Shown here: positions 5,747 to 6,008 of the stretch, one piece after another
Position numbering within the stretch: the first letter of the stretch is position 1
Layout: every line of letters starts with the position of its first letter
Assembly: GCA_910587905.1 (NCBI GenBank)
Contig: CAJUOF010000327.1
Span: 1-6,008 of the forward strand
Reading direction: 5' to 3'
Source of the DNA: an uncultured Lachnospiraceae bacterium
GTDB taxonomy: Bacteria > Bacillota_A > Clostridia > Lachnospirales > Lachnospiraceae
DNA: 6,008 nucleotides
Notes under the pieces: generated by a model
Databases searched by the model: none
The model's input: only the letters and a program-made list of their open reading frames with translations
Told to the model about the DNA's origin: nothing
Position numbers and translations under genes: made by a program

Positions 5747-5754
5747 ACAGCGCC
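5728..5754 (-). other. Short GC-rich hairpin at the start of the small ORF
   Basis: On the minus strand GGC-GCTGT, a 9-nt loop, ACAGC, a 2-nt bulge and GCC form an 8-bp stem. It sits in a GC-rich patch (about 5722-5765) within otherwise AT-rich DNA. It may be an RNA structure or part of a dispersed repeat; this is not established. Confidence 0.35.
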
Positions 5755-5917
5755 CCGTAGCCTTCTTATGTCAAGTCCCTGTCACAAATTTTTGAAGGCT
5801 TTTTCAGGAACCCCCACACACAACCGCATGATTTCGTGGGGAGTATGTAAAATAACTGTCAAATGTAAAAAATATGATGTTAAATTAATGTCAAAAGCTT
5901 TCTAATTGAAGCTTCCA
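5747..5917. other. Gene-free AT-rich spacer near the right edge
   Basis: No convincing ORF on either strand. The minus strand has three TTGACA hexamers (5769-5774, 5857-5862, 5889-5894), each without a good -10 box at 16-18 bp. At 5895-5914 two AAGCTT blocks can pair around an 8-nt loop, followed on the minus strand by a short T stretch. This is a weak terminator candidate for the gene entering at the right edge. Confidence 0.4.
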
Positions 5918-6008
5918 CTATTTTGCCGCATATATATTGTTCAAATCTCTATTTTCCATAGCAGTGATATTCACTAATGCCTGAATATCTTCTAAACGCC
6001 AATCATCA
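5918..6008 (-). CDS. C-terminal end of an unidentified protein (cut by window edge)
   Basis: The last 29 codons and TAG stop of a gene that begins beyond the right edge. The readable end, DDWRLEDIQALVNITAMENR then DLNNIYAAK, has a coding-like amphipathic pattern and normal composition, while the other minus frames are less protein-like. Too little is visible to name a family. A small AAGCTT/AAGCTT hairpin follows the stop by a few bases. Confidence 0.6.
   Translation of the reverse strand, partial: DDWRLEDIQALVNITAMENRDLNNIYAAK

Noticed and set aside
5769..5894. Three TTGACA hexamers as promoters of the small ORF at 5396-5746
   Set aside because: None has a reasonable -10 box at 16-18 bp; in AT-rich DNA such hexamers can occur by chance.
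1..6008. CRISPR array, tRNA or rRNA gene, insertion sequence with terminal repeats
   Set aside because: No regularly spaced repeats, cloverleaf-like sequence, rRNA signature or transposase gene was seen on either strand.

Overview
The window looks like chromosomal DNA of a Gram-positive anaerobe of the Clostridia, most likely Lachnospiraceae. This rests on strong AGGAGG-type ribosome binding sites, moderate-GC genes separated by AT-rich spacers, lipoproteins with LPGC/FSGC lipoboxes, and a solute-binding protein and propeller-like lipoprotein of styles common in that family. It is an inference from style; no marker gene is present. Every supported gene lies on the minus strand, so transcription runs from high to low coordinates.

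In transcription order: (1) 5918-6008, the last 29 codons of an unidentified gene entering from the right edge. (2) 5396-5746, a small unidentified ORF in AT-rich DNA, possibly a remnant. (3) 4878-5237, a 119-aa secreted protein rich in predicted beta strands. (4) 3655-4773, a propeller-like lipoprotein. (5) 2202-3644, a solute-binding lipoprotein with no permease genes in view, coupled to (4). (6) 1636-2034, a BlaI/MecI-family repressor. (7) 285-1652, a BlaR1-like M56 membrane metallopeptidase overlapping the repressor gene by 17 nt. (8) 1-127, the start of a second small secreted protein whose signal peptide resembles that of (3).

The most informative non-coding feature is a repeated promoter/operator module. 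The repressor gene has a TTGACA -35 box, a 17-bp spacer and a TATAGT -10 box, covered by a perfect inverted repeat (CACTATACTA, 6 nt, TAGTATAGTG; 2091-2116). A closely matching module with the same geometry (5384-5413) stands before the secreted-protein gene at 5237. A further exact ACTATACTA half-site lies before the left-edge secreted-protein gene (239-247). I infer that the repressor controls its own operon and at least one, perhaps both, of the flanking secreted-protein genes, possibly with the two lipoproteins by read-through.

The M56 protein keeps its zinc-protease motif but has a short C-terminal extracellular region (about 145 residues) with no visible SxxK active-site motif. The trigger is therefore probably not a beta-lactam. 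A reasonable working model is an envelope-signal circuit: an outside signal is sensed by the M56 protein, repressor is lost, and secreted or surface proteins are made. The ligand and the roles of the secreted proteins cannot be read from the sequence.
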